From ZC4RG30 sp964632365 (GTDB lineage: Bacteria > Pseudomonadota > Gammaproteobacteria > Steroidobacterales > Steroidobacteraceae), in contig CAZWDR010000122.1 in NCBI GenBank assembly GCA_964632365.1, forward strand, positions 1-7,420: 7,420 nt of DNA, read 5' to 3'. Numbering within the stretch: the stretch's first letter is position 1; the number at the start of each line of letters is the position of its first letter. The notes beneath the pieces were generated by a model. It was not told the origin of the DNA. It was given only the letters and a program-made list of their open reading frames with translations, and searched no databases. This document shows, in pieces, positions 6,909 through 7,420 of the stretch. Made by a program: the position numbers and the translations under genes.

Positions 6909-7420
6909 CTATCGCAGCAGGTACTGGTTCAGCAGGTTCTCGTAGCGCTCCTGTCGTCCGCTGGTCTGCGGCGGCTCTCCCTGACGGCGGGCCAGGTCCA
7001 CAAGATCGGTCAACGACAGCTTCCCCGCGGCAAAGTCGCTGCCCGCGCCGATGTCGAAGCTCGCATAGCGCTCGCGCCGCCACGTCTCCCACGGGGAGTC
7101 GTGCAGCAGCGCGTGCGCGACCTCGAGCCCGCGCGCGAAGGCGTCCATGCCGCCGATGTGCGCGATGAACAGGTCCTCAAGATCAGTGGATTCGCGTCGC
7201 GGCTTGGCATCGAAGTTCAGCCCGCCGACGAGTCCGCCCTGGCGCAGCACCACCAGCATTGCCCCCACGGTGTCGTACAGGTCAGTGGGGAACTGGTCGG
7301 TGTCCCAGCCATTCTGCGCATTGCCCCGGTTCGCATCGATGCTGCCGAGCAGGCCGTGGTCCGCGGCCACCTGCAGGTCGTGCTCGAAGGTGTGGCCCGA
7401 CAGCGTGGCGTGGTTGGCCT
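6909..7420 (-). CDS. xylA: Xylose isomerase, C-terminal part (5' end outside the window)
   Basis: Xylose isomerase (EC 5.3.1.5) interconverts D-xylose and D-xylulose in the cytoplasm using two divalent metal ions. The window shows about the last 169 codons, roughly 40% of a ~440-aa class II enzyme. The reading frame runs unbroken to the window edge (first full codon at 7418), so it is cut by the window, not broken. Metal-site residues visible, by alignment to E. coli XylA, are His3 of the visible part (NHAT, E. coli His271), Asp28 (SIDANRG, Asp296), Asp39 and Asp41 (WDTDQF, Asp307/Asp309) and Asp70 (GLNFDAK, Asp339). The spacings agree with E. coli except for one residue missing before the last site. 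The C-terminus SGRQERYENLLNQYLLR is typical. The GTG at 7370 lies inside the conserved core and is not the start. It is followed after 46 nt by aguA, matching a xylan/xylose utilisation unit. Confidence 0.96.
   Translation of the reverse strand, partial: ANHATLSGHTFEHDLQVAADHGLLGSIDANRGNAQNGWDTDQFPTDLYDTVGAMLVVLRQGGLVGGLNFDAKPRRESTDLEDLFIAHIGGMDAFARGLEVAHALLHDSPWETWRRERYASFDIGAGSDFAAGKLSLTDLVDLARRQGEPPQTSGRQERYENLLNQYLLR

Overview
The window is very GC-rich and densely coding. It holds four genes, all on the minus strand, in transcriptional order xylA (5' part outside the window) -> aguA -> a GH15-family glycosidase -> mutS. The MutS sequence, including its GTG-SEALSNHTPMMQQY-type N-terminus, reads as gammaproteobacterial. 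The high GC and a secreted GH67 enzyme next to xylose isomerase suggest a plant-polymer-degrading gammaproteobacterium, for example a Xanthomonadales/Nevskiales-like organism. This placement is inferred from protein resemblance only.

Layout from right to left, the direction of transcription. Positions 7420-6909 carry the C-terminal ~169 residues of xylose isomerase. After 46 nt comes a secreted GH67 alpha-glucuronidase (6862-4679) with its three expected acidic catalytic residues. A 79-nt gap holds two adjacent GC-rich hairpins and a near-consensus Shine-Dalgarno. It leads to a cytoplasmic GH15 glucoamylase/trehalase-like enzyme (ATG at 4599, stop at 2800). A 53-nt gap with a short hairpin and a weak T-rich tail precedes mutS (GTG at 2746, stop at 143). 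The last 142 nt (1-142) hold no gene that can be supported. They contain a hairpin just after the mutS stop, then a tract that is a canonical G-quadruplex motif on the plus strand and is therefore C-rich in the mutS transcript.

Functionally, aguA and xylA fit one pathway. The alpha-glucuronidase removes (4-O-methyl)glucuronic acid from the ends of xylo-oligosaccharides outside the cytoplasm, and xylose isomerase channels the released xylose into xylulose. The GH15 enzyme is probably for alpha-glucosides (trehalose, maltodextrin or similar), and its substrate cannot be read from sequence. mutS is a housekeeping mismatch-repair gene at the downstream end of this sugar cluster. Gaps are short and all genes share a strand, so read-through is possible, but the intergenic hairpins may separate the units.

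I found no CRISPR, transposon, tRNA, rRNA, phage or defence genes, and no convincing novel system. The points worth checking are the structured or low-complexity non-coding stretches, the start codons of the GH15 gene and mutS, and the carbohydrate-mutS neighbourhood.
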